A stretch of DNA of 64,000 nt from Kordiimonas sediminis (GCF_014656395.1 NZ_BNCI01000002.1:682001-746000); one strand, 5' to 3'; positions 27,332 through 37,262 are shown, counted from the first letter of the stretch. The notes: a model not told the origin generated them from the sequence alone. A program made the numbers and translations.

Positions 27332-28093
27332 GTGATGAAGTTCGCTAAAATACTGAAAACTGGTTTACTGGCGACGGCATTAATGGTGCCAACAGCTTCT
27401 CTGCTTGCTGACAATGCTATGCAGTCCATAGAAGAAGCAGTCAAGAGTAGCCACCGAACGGCGGAACATATGCAACATGACCCGCAGCGGAAACCGGCAA
27501 TGATACTAGAGTTTGCCGGTGTTAAGCCTGGCATGACAGTTCTCGACATCAATTCAGGGCGGGGATATTATTCTGAAATCCTGTCTAGCGCTGTAGGGGC
27601 AGAAGGGCATGTTATTGCCCATAACGGTCCTGTTTATTGGGCATTTATGAAGGAAACTTCACCGGCGGGCCTGGCTGAGCGGGAAAACGTTACTGAAATC
27701 CACAACGGCAAAGAAGCCTTTGATGTGCCGGAAAATAGTGTAGATGTGGCACTGAATGCACTGGCGTATCATGATTATTTCATGTCGCATGAAGCATCTT
27801 CAGGGGAGCTGCGTTCGGCCATCAATGCGTCTCTGTACCAGGCGATTAAACCGGGCGGTGTCCTTATTGTGATTGATCATATTGGTGTTGCAGGTGCAGA
27901 CGAGGCTGAAATTGGCAAAATTCACCGCATTGACCCGCAGCGTGTTCGTAGCGAGTTGGAGGCAGCAGGCTTTGAATATGCAGGTGAGGCAGACTTTTTA
28001 AGAAATCCGGCAGATTCACCAGATAAGCCTTGGTTCGGTGCGGAGGTGCGTTACAGCTCGGACAGGTTTGTGTATAAGTTTATCAAAAAATAG
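27332..28093 (+). CDS. Exported class I SAM-dependent methyltransferase-like protein
   Basis: A 253-residue protein with an N-terminal signal peptide (hydrophobic core at about residues 9-24 ending ASLLADN). The remainder is a Rossmann methyltransferase with the SAM motif VLDINSGRGYYSEIL, VDVALNALAYHD and the post-core IKPGGVLIVIDH. It belongs to the COG4798-like group of predicted methyltransferases, members of which commonly carry signal sequences. How a SAM enzyme would work in the periplasm, where SAM is not expected, is unclear; a binding or hydrolase role is possible. Start is GTG 27332 (7 bases after GGAG) or the adjacent ATG 27335. Monocistronic. Confidence 0.82.
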   Translation: MMKFAKILKTGLLATALMVPTASLLADNAMQSIEEAVKSSHRTAEHMQHDPQRKPAMILEFAGVKPGMTVLDINSGRGYYSEILSSAVGAEGHVIAHNGPVYWAFMKETSPAGLAERENVTEIHNGKEAFDVPENSVDVALNALAYHDYFMSHEASSGELRSAINASLYQAIKPGGVLIVIDHIGVAGADEAEIGKIHRIDPQRVRSELEAAGFEYAGEADFLRNPADSPDKPWFGAEVRYSSDRFVYKFIKK

Positions 28094-28108
28094 ACGCTGT
28101 AAAAAATA

Positions 28109-28140
28109 AGACTGGTAAGAGTTCATTACCTTACCAGTCT
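28109..28140 (-). terminator. Terminator after the aldo-keto reductase gene
   Basis: AGACTGGTAAG pairs with CTTACCAGTCT over a ten-base loop. On the minus strand the stem is followed by TATTTTTT, a good U tract, so it mainly ends the reductase transcript; it can also slow the convergent methyltransferase transcript. Confidence 0.8.
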
Positions 28141-28147
28141 GTGTACT

Positions 28148-29200
28148 TTAAGGGCAGGGCATCGGCGACAGTTCTTCGATCTCGTCCAACCGCTTCAAAA
28201 CATCATTTGGCAAAGAAACATTTGCACTTTCCAGACATTCCTGAAGTTGCTCTGGTTTGGTTGCGCCGATGATATTACTGGTCACAAAGGGGCGATCATT
28301 AACGAACGCCAGCGCAAGTGTTGCCAAAGACATACCCAGTTCCTGCGCCAGATCCATATATCGCTGAGTTTGTATTTCAGCATTTCCAGTTTTGTAGCGG
28401 CTAAAATATTTATAGAGGGTAAGGCGCGCACCTTCAGGCTCTTTCCCACCTAGATACTTGCCCGATAGAACGCCCATTGCGAGTGGGCTGTATGCTAGTA
28501 GGCCTGCTTTTTCCCTGATTGATATTTCTGCCATGCCAACTTCATAAGAACGATTAAGAAGGCTATAAGGGTTTTGAACAGACTGGACTCGTGGCAAACC
28601 ATTTTGTTCAGCTTGACGTAAACATTCCATCAGTCCCCACGGTGTTTCGTTCGATAGTCCAATATGCTTAATTTTCCCCTCTCGGATAAGCTCGCCAAGT
28701 GCAAGTAAAGTCTCTGCAAGAGGTGTTGCTGTATCATTCTCTCTATGCCTGTAATATCGGGTGGCAAAAAAATTGGTAGCCCGTTCCGGCCAGTGCAACT
28801 GGTACAGATCAATACAGTCAATACCGAGACGTTTCAGGCTACCTTCAACGGCTTCTCTGATATGTGCCCTGTTCAGGCGATTATTGCCGTCCCCAATATG
28901 GGGACGGTATTTGGGCATGGTCTCTGCCAGACTTGAAACTTTGGTTGCTATGATATACTCATCTCTGCGCCCGGTTTTTTTGATCCAGTTTCCAATAATC
29001 TCTTCGGTCTTGCCGTGCCGTTCTATGGTGCCGGGCACAGGGTATAGCTCAGCCGTATCAAGAAAATTAACACCGTAATCAAGCGCCATATCTAGCTGGC
29101 GATGCCCTTCTTCTTCTGTGTTCATGGTGCCCATGTTCATGGTTCCAAGACAGATTTTACTGACCTGCAAATCAGTGTTGCCCAGTTGTCGCTTTTCCAT
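28148..29200 (-). CDS. tas: Aldo-keto reductase, Tas-like
   Basis: A 350-residue NADPH-dependent TIM-barrel reductase. The catalytic tetrad residues are visible: Asp and Tyr in DTAELYPVPG, Lys in IIATKVSS and His in DLYQLHWPE. Family similarity is closest to E. coli Tas, with NPYSLLNRSYEVGMAEIS near the middle; function of Tas is broadly aldehyde or ketone reduction. ATG at 29200 follows GGGGGA at seven bases and begins MEKRQLGNTDLQVSK; an upstream ATG at 29218 would add a non-conserved hexapeptide. It sits after the grxD terminator, so it is a separate unit. Confidence 0.9.
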   Translation of the reverse strand: MEKRQLGNTDLQVSKICLGTMNMGTMNTEEEGHRQLDMALDYGVNFLDTAELYPVPGTIERHGKTEEIIGNWIKKTGRRDEYIIATKVSSLAETMPKYRPHIGDGNNRLNRAHIREAVEGSLKRLGIDCIDLYQLHWPERATNFFATRYYRHRENDTATPLAETLLALGELIREGKIKHIGLSNETPWGLMECLRQAEQNGLPRVQSVQNPYSLLNRSYEVGMAEISIREKAGLLAYSPLAMGVLSGKYLGGKEPEGARLTLYKYFSRYKTGNAEIQTQRYMDLAQELGMSLATLALAFVNDRPFVTSNIIGATKPEQLQECLESANVSLPNDVLKRLDEIEELSPMPCP

Positions 29201-29216
29201 GCTTAATCCCCCATGC

Positions 29217-29248
29217 AAAAACAGCGATACACTGGGTACCGCTGTTTT
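29217..29248 (-). terminator. Terminator of grxD
   Basis: On the minus strand AAAACAGCG pairs with CGCTGTTTT around an inner partly paired GTACC/GGTAT-like loop, then TTTTTGC. It lies 18 bases beyond the grxD stop. Confidence 0.75.
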
Positions 29249-29265
29249 CTATAATTGATTTGTGA

Positions 29266-29586
29266 TTATTCAGTTCCAGCGATTAACTGCTGTAGTTCAC
29301 CGCTTTCGAACATTTCGCGGACAATATCGCAGCCACCTACAAACTCACCGCGTACATAAAGCTGTGGTATCGTTGGCCAGTCAGAGTATTCTTTAATGCC
29401 TTCACGCAGTTCTGGGTCTTCCAGAACATTGTAGCTTTCAAAGTCTTTGCCAATATGCTGCAGTACTTGTGCTACGACACTGGAAAAACCACACTGCGGG
29501 AATATTGGTGTGCCCTTCATGAAAAGAACCACGTCGTCGCGTGTTACATACTCTTTAATGCGTTCAGATACTGGGGAGTCACTCAT
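29266..29586 (-). CDS. grxD: Monothiol glutaredoxin Grx4
   Basis: A 106-residue cytosolic monothiol glutaredoxin with the CGFS active site (Cys32, in [10 protein letters not shown]) and the glutathione-binding segments WPTIPQLYV and GGCDIVREM. Such proteins form [2Fe-2S]-bridged dimers or heterodimers with BolA and act in iron-sulfur cluster trafficking. The bolA gene is directly upstream on the same strand, a well-known pairing in Alphaproteobacteria, which supports the role. Length is typical; ends in a terminator. Confidence 0.96.
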   Translation of the reverse strand: MSDSPVSERIKEYVTRDDVVLFMKGTPIFPQCGFSSVVAQVLQHIGKDFESYNVLEDPELREGIKEYSDWPTIPQLYVRGEFVGGCDIVREMFESGELQQLIAGTE

Positions 29587-29738
29587 TCTAAATTCCTGAT
29601 TACGATGCCTGATTATTTATCTATGATCAGGCTGGTTTAATTATTTGACGCGTTTTCCATAACATAGGGATTTATGTAAAAAATCCAACCATCTTGGTAG
29701 GAAAAGCAGTAAAAAATGATAGTCGCCGTTCGGAAGGG

Positions 29739-29972
29739 TTACTCCGGCACAGATGTTTGAAGAGCCAAGGCATGTAATTCTCCGCCCATGCGGCCTTTCA
29801 GGCTTTTATAAACCATTTGGTGCTGCTGTACACGGGACTTGCCCTGAAACCCATCATAAATCACGTGCGCGGCGTAATGGTCGCCATCTCCACGAAGATC
29901 TTCGATCCTGACTGTTGCGCCGGGTAGGCCTTGTTTAATTAATAACTCAATTGCTTCTGCAGACATTGCCAT
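29739..29972 (-). CDS. BolA/IbaG family iron-sulfur trafficking protein
   Basis: A 77-residue protein from ATG at 29972 (GGGA seven bases upstream). A longer frame to 30038 exists, but its extra 22 residues are not conserved in BolA proteins. Characteristic features are ATVRIEDLRGDGDHYAAHVIYDGF and KSRVQQHQMVYKSLKGRM, containing the histidine used as a cluster ligand with Grx4. Together with the neighbouring grxD it most likely forms the BolA-Grx4 complex that handles [2Fe-2S] clusters and iron regulation. The 152-base gap to grxD leaves open whether both share one promoter. Confidence 0.93.
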   Translation of the reverse strand: MAMSAEAIELLIKQGLPGATVRIEDLRGDGDHYAAHVIYDGFQGKSRVQQHQMVYKSLKGRMGGELHALALQTSVPE

Positions 29973-30079
29973 AACTTTTTCCCAACGTGATTGTGTACTT
30001 TCTATAAGACAATATGGCATCCCTGTGGCTATGATCAATATCGATAATTAATAAATCGAGTATTTTGTGGGGAATAGGG

Positions 30080-30937
30080 GTGCAAGGTTGGCAATCGCTG
30101 AAAGCTACTGACGGAACAAATATTCCGTTTAAGGAATTTGGCGTTACTGAACCATCTGAAACTGTTTTAATCTTGTGGCCAGCGCTTGGTGTACGGGCTC
30201 GATTTTACGAATCTTTGTGTGAAGAGCTAGCGTGCTTAGGTGTTACAGTGGTGTTGGCGGAACAAAGGGGACACGGATGCAGTCCCTACAGGCCCGGGCG
30301 CGGAGAGAAATTTAATTTCCATGACTATGTCACAACAGACATGGTTTGTCTGCTCGACCATATCAGGGGAAAATATCCCAGTGCGTCCCTTCTCATGGGT
30401 GGGCATTCCCTTGGCGGTCATTTATCCAGTGTTTTTAGCGCCTTATTCCCAGAGAAAATTGACGGTATAGTCCATATTGCCTGCAGTTTTCCCTTTAAGG
30501 GCGCGTATCCCGGCAGAACTGGCAGGCAGATAGGCTTGTTATGTAACCTTATTCCTTTGTTTGGACTGTTTTGGGGGTACTATCCGGGCAAACTGGTTGG
30601 GTTTGGCGGTAATGAATATTTGGGCGTGATGCAAGACTGGCGCATGTGGGCAAGATCAGGGTGTTTTGATACTGCAGACTTTAAGGATATTAATCAAAAA
30701 ATGTCTAATTTTACCGGGCAGGTGGTATCTATTCGAATGGACCAGGATGACTATGCAACGGACCAGGGGCTGGAATTGGCCGTCTCTGGATTTACTGCTG
30801 CCAAGGTCGACCGTGTTCAGTTGACAGAAGAACATCAAGGTAAATACCTGGGGCATTTTAACTGGGCAAAGAAACCGAAGGGTGTGGCACAATCCATAAG
30901 TGACTGGATTAGTAAAACAGGAGAAGAGCAAGGATGA
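30080..30937 (+). CDS. Alpha/beta hydrolase
   Basis: About 285 residues from GTG at 30080, six bases after GGGGA; TTG at 30065 would extend it by five residues. It has an alpha/beta hydrolase core: the strand LILWPALGV, the acid region ERGHG-like LAEQRGHGCSPYRPG and the nucleophile elbow GGHSLGGH (Ser about 110 in this numbering). The C-terminal histidine probably lies in HQGKYLGHFNW. The natural substrate is unknown. Its TGA overlaps the ATG of the DUF1330 gene (ATGA), so the two are one operon. Confidence 0.86.
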   Translation: MQGWQSLKATDGTNIPFKEFGVTEPSETVLILWPALGVRARFYESLCEELACLGVTVVLAEQRGHGCSPYRPGRGEKFNFHDYVTTDMVCLLDHIRGKYPSASLLMGGHSLGGHLSSVFSALFPEKIDGIVHIACSFPFKGAYPGRTGRQIGLLCNLIPLFGLFWGYYPGKLVGFGGNEYLGVMQDWRMWARSGCFDTADFKDINQKMSNFTGQVVSIRMDQDDYATDQGLELAVSGFTAAKVDRVQLTEEHQGKYLGHFNWAKKPKGVAQSISDWISKTGEEQG

Positions 30938-31353
30938 AAAGAACCCCGTATATTGACCCCGAAAGAGAACAGTTTGAGGTCTTTAAAAACCTACCGAGGG
31001 ACGAGCCAATTCATATGCTGAATCTGATTAAGTTTAAGGATAAAGCCACATATGAGGACGGTCGTGATATGTCTGGCGCAGATGCTTATGCTGCCTATGG
31101 TCGCGAATCCGGTCCGGTCTTCTCTCGTGTGGGCGGCAAAATTATTTGGCGCGGTATTCCACAGGTTATGTTGATCGGTCCTGATCATATGGTTTGGGAC
31201 CAGATATTCGTGGCATGGTACCCGCATGCAGGTGCCTTTCTTGAGATGGTTACGGACCCTGCTTATAAGATTGCTGTCAAGCACAGACAGGCAGGCGTAG
31301 AAGATAGTCGATTGATACGCTGTAGTGGATCAGATGTTGGATCAAGTTTCTAA
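30934..31353 (+). CDS. DUF1330 family protein
   Basis: A 139-residue protein of the DUF1330 dimeric ferredoxin-like fold. It has the strand MLNLIKFKDKATYEDG near residue 30, the central GADAYAAYGRESGPVFSRVGGKIIWRG and DQIFVAWYPHAGAFLEMV. Function of this family is undetermined; members often sit beside hydrolases or oxidoreductases. Its start overlaps the preceding hydrolase stop as ATGA, implying coupled synthesis and perhaps a shared small-molecule pathway. Convergent with purL across a hairpin. Confidence 0.85.
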   Translation: MKRTPYIDPEREQFEVFKNLPRDEPIHMLNLIKFKDKATYEDGRDMSGADAYAAYGRESGPVFSRVGGKIIWRGIPQVMLIGPDHMVWDQIFVAWYPHAGAFLEMVTDPAYKIAVKHRQAGVEDSRLIRCSGSDVGSSF

Positions 31354-31386
31354 CAGCCAGCAAAATTCGAAGATCTTCAAAGAAAT

Positions 31387-31409
31387 AAGCCAGCCCATAA
31401 GGCTGGCTT
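31387..31409. terminator. Hairpin between DUF1330 gene and purL
   Basis: Perfect nine-base stem AAGCCAGCC / GGCTGGCTT with a five-base CATAA loop. The T tracts on both sides are weak, but the position between two convergent genes argues for termination in both directions. Confidence 0.65.
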
Positions 31410-31437
31410 ATATAATGTTTTCATCTGTACCGCAGTG

Positions 31438-33639
31438 TTACTCAGCCGCCGCCATAAAATCAGGCATCCAATTTTCATGTGCTGCAGTCAGGTCTGCAAT
31501 TGTAAGAGAAACGGCGTCACCAACAGTTAGAGTATCGCCACCTGTTACTCCCAGTTTGGATACTGGGACACCGGCGTCTTGCGCTTCTTTATAGATAGTT
31601 TCAGCAACGGTAGCGTCTGCTGCGATCAGATAGCGTGCCTGCGTTTCAGAGAACAGGTGCACATGGTTAGGAAGACTATCGTCAACTGTAACTGTAGCAC
31701 CGATTTTACCAGCAATAGCCATGTCGGCCAGTGCTGCAATCAAACCACCGTCGGACAGATCATGGCAGGTATCTACCTGGCCATTTTCAATCAACGCCCG
31801 CACGAAGTCACCATTACGACGTTCCAGATCCAGATCCACAAGTGGTGGACGACCCGTATCTTCACCAAGGATGGCTTTCTGGTAGATGGAGGCACCCAGT
31901 TCGTTCTTGGTCTCACCAATCAAGAGGATTGTTTGACCGTCTGCCTTAAAGGCAACAGACGCCATTTTGTCACTGTTTTGCATTAAACCAACACCGCCAA
32001 TAGCAGGGGTTGGGTGAATGCCTGTGCCATTTGTCTCGTTATATAGTGAAACGTTACCGGAAACGATTGGGTAATCTAGTGCCCGGCAAGCGTCTCCCAT
32101 GCCTTCCAGACATCCTACAAACTGCCCCATAATCTCAGGTCGCTCAGGGTTGCCAAAATTCAGGCAGTTTGTAATCGCAAGTGGTTTGGCGCCAGTAGCT
32201 GTCAGGTTACGCCATGTCTCAGCAACTGCCTGTTTGCCGCCTTCATAGGGTTCTGCGTAGCAGTAGCGTGGTGTTACGTCTGTGGAAATGGCCAAAGCCT
32301 TTTCCGTGCCGTGCACACGCACAACGGCTGCATCACCACCGGGACGACCAATTGTATCGCCCATAACCATATGGTCATACTGTTCCCAGATCCAGCGGCG
32401 GCTGCAAAGATGTTCGCCGCCAATAAGATCAAGTACGGCCTTGTTCAGGTCAGCAGGCGCAGCAACGTCCACTGTTTCCCGGACCGGTGTAGGGACATGT
32501 GGCCGGTCATATTCAGGTGCATCTTCAACAAGACTTGCAATTGGCATATCGCCAACAATTTCACCGCCAAAGGTAAGCGTCAGGCGACCGGTATCCGTAA
32601 TTTCACCGATCACGGCAAAGTCCAGTTCCCATTTTTCAAAAATGGCCTTTGCCATTTCTTCCCGGCCAGGCTTCAGAACCATCAACATGCGTTCCTGCGA
32701 TTCTGACAGACACATCTCATAAGGTGTCATGTTTTCTTCGCGCTGTGGAACATTGTCCAGGTTAAGTTCGAAGCCAACTCCGCCTTTGGACGCCATTTCC
32801 ACGCTAGAAGATGTCAGGCCAGCTGCGCCCATATCCTGAATGGCGATAATGGCATCGGTTGCCATCAGTTCAAGACATGCTTCAATCAGCAGTTTTTCAG
32901 TGAACGGATCACCAACCTGCACAGTAGGGCGTTTTTCTTCGCTGTCCTCTGTGAATTCTGCAGAAGCCATTGTGGCACCGTGAATACCGTCACGACCAGT
33001 CTTGGAGCCTACATAGACAACCGGGTTTCCGACACCTGCGGCTGCACTGTAGAAAATCTTGTCAGCATCAGCCAGACCAACGGTCATGGCGTTGACAAGA
33101 ATATTGCCGTTGTAGGATGGGTCAAAGTTGGTTTCTCCGCCCACAGTTGGTACGCCCACACAGTTGCCGTATCCACCAATTCCCTCAACAACACCGGCCA
33201 GAAGGTGCCGTGTTTTTGGATGTTCTGGTTCACCAAAACGAAGGGCGTTCATATTGGCGACAGGGCGTGCACCCATTGTGAAAACATCACGCAAAATACC
33301 GCCAACGCCTGTCGCTGCACCCTGATAAGGTTCAATGTAGGAAGGGTGGTTATGGCTTTCCATTTTAAAGATCGCCGCCTGTCCATCACCTATGTCAATA
33401 ACGCCGGCATTCTCGCCAGGTCCGCATATGACCCAAGGTGCCTTGGTTGGCAGTTTCTTTAAATGAATTCGGGAAGATTTGTATGAGCAGTGCTCGGACC
33501 ACATTACACTGTAGATACCCAGCTCAGTATAGTTAGGTTCACGTCCCATCGCACCGACAATGCGTTGATACTCTTCTTCCGTCAGGCCGTGTTCCTTAAC
33601 GATCTCCGGGGTGATTTTGATTGAATTTACGTCAGTCAT
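31438..33639 (-). CDS. purL: Phosphoribosylformylglycinamidine synthase subunit PurL (small type)
   Basis: A 733-residue ATP-dependent amide-transfer enzyme of purine synthesis, acting on FGAR with ammonia supplied by PurQ. It is of the small PurL class that works with separate PurS and PurQ, both encoded just upstream. Recognisable elements are [46 protein letters not shown] and [11 protein letters not shown] near the C-terminus. The gene follows purQ by 12 bases. It is convergent with the DUF1330 gene across a hairpin. Confidence 0.98.
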   Translation of the reverse strand: MTDVNSIKITPEIVKEHGLTEEEYQRIVGAMGREPNYTELGIYSVMWSEHCSYKSSRIHLKKLPTKAPWVICGPGENAGVIDIGDGQAAIFKMESHNHPSYIEPYQGAATGVGGILRDVFTMGARPVANMNALRFGEPEHPKTRHLLAGVVEGIGGYGNCVGVPTVGGETNFDPSYNGNILVNAMTVGLADADKIFYSAAAGVGNPVVYVGSKTGRDGIHGATMASAEFTEDSEEKRPTVQVGDPFTEKLLIEACLELMATDAIIAIQDMGAAGLTSSSVEMASKGGVGFELNLDNVPQREENMTPYEMCLSESQERMLMVLKPGREEMAKAIFEKWELDFAVIGEITDTGRLTLTFGGEIVGDMPIASLVEDAPEYDRPHVPTPVRETVDVAAPADLNKAVLDLIGGEHLCSRRWIWEQYDHMVMGDTIGRPGGDAAVVRVHGTEKALAISTDVTPRYCYAEPYEGGKQAVAETWRNLTATGAKPLAITNCLNFGNPERPEIMGQFVGCLEGMGDACRALDYPIVSGNVSLYNETNGTGIHPTPAIGGVGLMQNSDKMASVAFKADGQTILLIGETKNELGASIYQKAILGEDTGRPPLVDLDLERRNGDFVRALIENGQVDTCHDLSDGGLIAALADMAIAGKIGATVTVDDSLPNHVHLFSETQARYLIAADATVAETIYKEAQDAGVPVSKLGVTGGDTLTVGDAVSLTIADLTAAHENWMPDFMAAAE

Positions 33640-33651
33640 GTCAAGTGCCCC

Positions 33652-34314
33652 TTAACCGAGTGTGTTCAAAATTGAGGTAAAGAGCGCGCATCCGTCAGTG
33701 CCGCCCAGTTCCTTGGCGATCATCCGCTCAGGGTGTGGCATCATGCCCAGAATATTACCCTTATCATTCAGGATACCGGCGATGTTACGCTGGGCGCCAT
33801 TAATGTCTTCAGCATATTTGAAAGCTACCTGGCCTTCACCTTCCAAACGGTCGAGGGTCTCTGTGTCGGCATAAAAATTACCGTCATGGTGTGCCACAGG
33901 AATAAGGATTTCCTGTCCTTTGGAGTAGTCTTTGGTGAAGGTGCTTGTGTCGTTCTCGACGGTCAAGGCAACGTCCTTACAGACGAACTTAAGCCGTGCA
34001 TTACGCATTAACGCGCCAGGTAACAGTTTGGTTTCTGTCAAAATCTGGAAACCATTACATACGCCAAGTGTCGGAACACCAGCCTGAGCACGTTTGATAA
34101 CTTCCGCCATGATTGGCGACCGTGCAGACATGGCACCACAACGGAGATAGTCACCATAAGAAAAACCGCCGGGCAGGGCGATAAAGTCTACGTCATCGAA
34201 TGTTGTATCCTGATGCCAGACCATTTGTGGCTTTTGCCCGGTTATTTTCTCAAGGGCAACAGCCATATCCCGATCACAGTTTGATCCGGGAAAGACGATT
34301 ACTGCTGATTTCAT
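33652..34314 (-). CDS. purQ: Phosphoribosylformylglycinamidine synthase subunit PurQ
   Basis: A 220-residue class I glutaminase. The catalytic cysteine is in [10 protein letters not shown], and the His-Glu dyad is in [23 protein letters not shown] holds the oxyanion-side loop. It supplies ammonia to PurL through a PurS-stabilised complex. It is five bases after purS and just before purL in the same transcription unit. Length and motifs are normal. Confidence 0.98.
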   Translation of the reverse strand: MKSAVIVFPGSNCDRDMAVALEKITGQKPQMVWHQDTTFDDVDFIALPGGFSYGDYLRCGAMSARSPIMAEVIKRAQAGVPTLGVCNGFQILTETKLLPGALMRNARLKFVCKDVALTVENDTSTFTKDYSKGQEILIPVAHHDGNFYADTETLDRLEGEGQVAFKYAEDINGAQRNIAGILNDKGNILGMMPHPERMIAKELGGTDGCALFTSILNTLG

Positions 34315-34319
34315 AATCT

Positions 34320-34559
34320 TTACTCCAGCTCGATGCTGTAGTTTTCAATGACTGTATTCGCCAGAAGCTTCTTGCACATTTCTTCAACTGCAGCCTGGGC
34401 TTTGGCCTTGTCAGTTTCTGTCAGGTCCAGTTCAATGTATTTTCCCTGGCGTGCAGCATCTACGCCGTCAAAGCCTAATGTTCCAAGTGCATGTTCAATC
34501 GCCTTACCCTGGGGGTCAAGTACACCGTTCTTCAGGGTTACGTGAATTTTAGCTTTCAT
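34320..34559 (-). CDS. purS: Phosphoribosylformylglycinamidine synthase subunit PurS
   Basis: A 79-residue subunit from ATG at 34559 (AAGGA about ten bases upstream); a longer frame beginning at 34595 adds a non-conserved tail at the front. It has the ferredoxin-like fold of PurS with [21 protein letters not shown] and GKYIELDL. PurS bridges PurL and PurQ to form the active complex. The order purC-purS-purQ-purL is standard in Alphaproteobacteria. Confidence 0.97.
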   Translation of the reverse strand: MKAKIHVTLKNGVLDPQGKAIEHALGTLGFDGVDAARQGKYIELDLTETDKAKAQAAVEEMCKKLLANTVIENYSIELE

Positions 34560-34616
34560 GACTATGAGATCCTTATCAGATATTTTAAAGTACAAAATAT
34601 AAGCAAAAAGAGAGCA

Positions 34617-35384
34617 TTAGCTCTCTTTTTTAATGTGGTCTGCAATTTCGGTTACGTCGGCATTCGGCAGGATACCAAGTCTACGAGCAACTTCCTGGTA
34701 GGCTTCCATTTCACCACCTAGGTCACGTCTGAAACGGTCCTTATCCAGCTTTTCGCCGGTTGCAAGGTCCCAAAGACGACAACCATCCGGGCTGATCTCG
34801 TCTGCCAGAACAACCATGCACTCATCGCCATCATACAAACGGCCAAATTCCAGTTTGAAATCTACCAGCTTGATTCCGATTGCTGCAAACATGCCGGACA
34901 GGAAGTCATTGACACGCAGACTGTAGTGAACCATTTCGTCGATTTCATTCTCGTCGGCCCAGCCGAAAGTCAGAATATGTTCTTCTGCGATCAGTGGATC
35001 ACCAAGCTCGTCAGATTTATAGCAGAACTCGACAAGCGTGTTAGGAAGTTCTGTGCCTTCCTCAATGCCAAGGCGTTTGGAAAGACTTCCCGCTGCCACG
35101 TTACGCACAATCATTTCAACCGGTATGATTTCAACTGCCTTCACAAGCTGTTCACGCATGCTGAGGCGTTTAATAAAATGGTTTGGCACGCCAATGCCAG
35201 AAAGGGCAGTGAAAATGTGCTCTGAAATATGATTGTTTACGACGCCTTTCCCTGCAAGGGTGCCCTTTTTCTCGGCATTAAAAGCTGTGGCATCGTCTTT
35301 GAAATACTGAACAATGGTACCTGGCTCTGGTCCTTCAAAGAGAACCTTGGCCTTTCCTTCGTAAATTTTATTCTTGCGGGACAT
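34617..35384 (-). CDS. purC: Phosphoribosylaminoimidazole-succinocarboxamide synthase PurC
   Basis: A 255-residue SAICAR synthetase, joining aspartate to CAIR with ATP. ATG at 35384 yields the family-typical [18 protein letters not shown]; an in-frame upstream start at 35417 would add eleven residues and is less likely. Motifs [13 protein letters not shown] and [24 protein letters not shown] (ATP/magnesium region) are intact. It opens the purine operon on the minus strand and is divergent from the ATPase inhibitor gene. Confidence 0.98.
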   Translation of the reverse strand: MSRKNKIYEGKAKVLFEGPEPGTIVQYFKDDATAFNAEKKGTLAGKGVVNNHISEHIFTALSGIGVPNHFIKRLSMREQLVKAVEIIPVEMIVRNVAAGSLSKRLGIEEGTELPNTLVEFCYKSDELGDPLIAEEHILTFGWADENEIDEMVHYSLRVNDFLSGMFAAIGIKLVDFKLEFGRLYDGDECMVVLADEISPDGCRLWDLATGEKLDKDRFRRDLGGEMEAYQEVARRLGILPNADVTEIADHIKKES

Positions 35385-35639
35385 TTTAATCCGACTTTCG
35401 AGAAGGCCGTTTTGCATCTGCAGAACAGCAAGTTATAATCGCGGCGCGACCATAGCCGAACAGGCACTGTATAACAATATTTCTGTAACATTTTCCGTAG
35501 TCATTTACGGAAAAAGAAAGAAGTTTTATCCTCATTCAGTGAAATCGCACTTTTATTGCGAGGATATTAGAGAAAAGGTCTTGGCAAAACGGCATTTTAG
35601 GGCCATATGGGAAAAGAATCGGGATAAAGGAGTATTTCC

Positions 35640-35966
35640 ATGACAACCTTCGATAATCGGGAAAAAGCGTTTGAAAATAAATTCGCGCACGATGAAGAAT
35701 TAATGTTTAAAGCACGGGCGCGCCGTAACCGTTTAGTCGGTGAATGGGCTGCGAAAGAGCTTGGAAAAGCGGATGACGAAGTAGAGGCATACGCAAAGTC
35801 AGTGGTTATTGCCGATCTCGAAGAAGAAGGTGATGACGATGTTATTCGCAAGCTGAAGGCTGATTTTGAAGCTGCCGGTGTTGAGTTTTCAGATCACCGT
35901 ATTGAAAAGCTTCTTGAAGAAAAGCTCCATGAAGCCATTAAACAGGTTCAGGCTGACGTTAAGTAA
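35640..35966 (+). CDS. DUF1476 protein, F1Fo-ATPase inhibitory subunit zeta
   Basis: A 108-residue helical protein. It begins MTTFDNREKAFENKFAHDEEL, the signature of the DUF1476 family, whose Paracoccus member is the zeta subunit that inhibits ATP hydrolysis by F1Fo-ATPase, with an inhibitory N-terminal helix. RARRNRLVGEWAAKEL follows as the core. The neighbourhood with purC is conserved in some Alphaproteobacteria; the function for this copy is an extrapolation from the family. AAAGGAG precedes ATG. Confidence 0.9.
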   Translation: MTTFDNREKAFENKFAHDEELMFKARARRNRLVGEWAAKELGKADDEVEAYAKSVVIADLEEEGDDDVIRKLKADFEAAGVEFSDHRIEKLLEEKLHEAIKQVQADVK

Positions 35967-35987
35967 CAGTCGTCCGTAAAAGCATAT

Positions 35988-36021
35988 AAAAAAGGCGCCT
36001 CGAACTGCAGGCGCCTTTTTT
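35988..36021. terminator. Bidirectional rho-independent terminator
   Basis: A thirteen-base stem, AAAAAAGGCGCCT with AGGCGCCTTTTTT, around an eight-base loop. T6 follows on both strands, so it ends the ATPase-inhibitor transcript and the convergent lipoprotein transcript. Confidence 0.92.
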
Positions 36022-36056
36022 CTTTAAGTAGCGTTGTGGTGTGTGATGTCAGTCTT

Positions 36057-37070
36057 TTAGTCGTGTACCGCACCGAATGAGCCGATAGCTCTGACTGTTT
36101 TCTCTCCTGGGTCAAATAGAGACCAGATACCGCCAACTTCTGCAGGGGCTCCGCTGTCTACAGGGCCATAGAATGTACCGCGAATTTCACCATGTAAGTA
36201 GGGGACATCCGTACTGGCAACGCCGATAAATTTATTAGAGCCTTCTGTAAGAGAAAGAGAGGAGTGAAAGTCTTCCCAAGGGGTGGTGACACCAGAAATT
36301 ACATGTGTACGCATCATGTTGTTCATGAAGGCATTCAGCGTCAAAGCATCAAAGTTAGCAGTGATTTCAACATCACCAGCGAGGGTATACTGATCATGCA
36401 CTCCAAGTTCAATATCGTTTTCATCTAGAATGCCTACTGTCTTGCCAGTGTAGGATGCAATTCCGGTCGTTGGCATGTCTTCTGGGCGTGTTTCATTGCC
36501 GAAAGCAATTCCACCAACAGCTTCACGCCAGCCTTCGATAGGGAGAGGGTACACGAGCGCGCTCCATAATCCAAACGACATGTAGTTCAATAGTAAACCA
36601 TCTCTGGCAGTGCCAGGCTTGGTCAGGTTGAGATGATATAGAAGTTCGTTTGCGTCATCTAAATCTTCACCAACAGAAGAGTACACTAGAGAATCTGTAA
36701 CTTCAGTGTCTCTCTCAAATTCTCTGAAGTTATGGAAGAAGGTAATATTCCCCTGACTTACATCTATGCTGAAACTGCCATCAGATGTGTCATAATGCAC
36801 AGTAGCATTGCCATTGCTGCTGACAAGAGTAGGGTCGGTCTCGTCATCAATATTTAGAACTAGGTCCATCGTTACGGAGGACGCTCCAAACGTTGTAGAT
36901 TCCGTCAGGTCAAGTTTGTCGTAAACATATTCTTCTTCAGGGGGAGGAGGCGGAGGTGGTGGCGGTACAGGAGTTCTGCTGAATAATTCGCCATTTGTCT
37001 GATAGTCGCCGCCACATGCTGCCAACGTCAGCATGGATGTTAGTGCGAACAGGCTAGGTGTGAGCTTCAT
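36057..37070 (-). CDS. Predicted surface lipoprotein with TbpB-like C-terminal barrel
   Basis: A 337-residue protein from ATG at 37070, seven bases after GGGGGA; the frame extends to 37100 but that part is not needed. It has a lipoprotein signal with lipobox LAAC (Cys19), Gly at +2 (no inner-membrane retention aspartate), and then a tether with nine consecutive prolines (about residues 36-44). The rest is beta-rich; the C-terminal end GEIRGTFYGPVDSGAPAEVGG followed by GSFGA resembles the barrel of transferrin-binding protein-like surface lipoproteins. It is divergent from a Slam-type translocon, the expected partner. The ligand is unknown. Confidence 0.72.
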   Translation of the reverse strand: MKLTPSLFALTSMLTLAACGGDYQTNGELFSRTPVPPPPPPPPPEEEYVYDKLDLTESTTFGASSVTMDLVLNIDDETDPTLVSSNGNATVHYDTSDGSFSIDVSQGNITFFHNFREFERDTEVTDSLVYSSVGEDLDDANELLYHLNLTKPGTARDGLLLNYMSFGLWSALVYPLPIEGWREAVGGIAFGNETRPEDMPTTGIASYTGKTVGILDENDIELGVHDQYTLAGDVEITANFDALTLNAFMNNMMRTHVISGVTTPWEDFHSSLSLTEGSNKFIGVASTDVPYLHGEIRGTFYGPVDSGAPAEVGGIWSLFDPGEKTVRAIGSFGAVHD

Positions 37071-37139
37071 TTTATATCCCCCAAGCGATATCTGAAACAT
37101 TGCTTTTGATATTTTACCCTATAGGCAAGACTAATTAAC

Positions 37140-37154
37140 ATATGATAACCATAT
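37140..37154. promoter_or_regulatory. Dyad in the lipoprotein/Slam intergenic region
   Basis: ATATG-ATAAC-CATAT lies between the two divergent starts. It could be a common operator for the pair, but no regulator is assigned. Confidence 0.25.
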
Positions 37155-37262
37155 ATTTTAACGGCTGTCTATTAGTTGCTAAATATTTGTATTGTTACCA
37201 TTTTTATTAAAATAATAAGAAAGAATTTAGGGGCGGGCTTTCTATGGGTTTGATCTTTTCGC

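Noticed and set aside
29973-30038. Longer BolA N-terminus
   Set aside because: The extra 22 residues are absent from BolA proteins, and a better ribosome site precedes the internal ATG.
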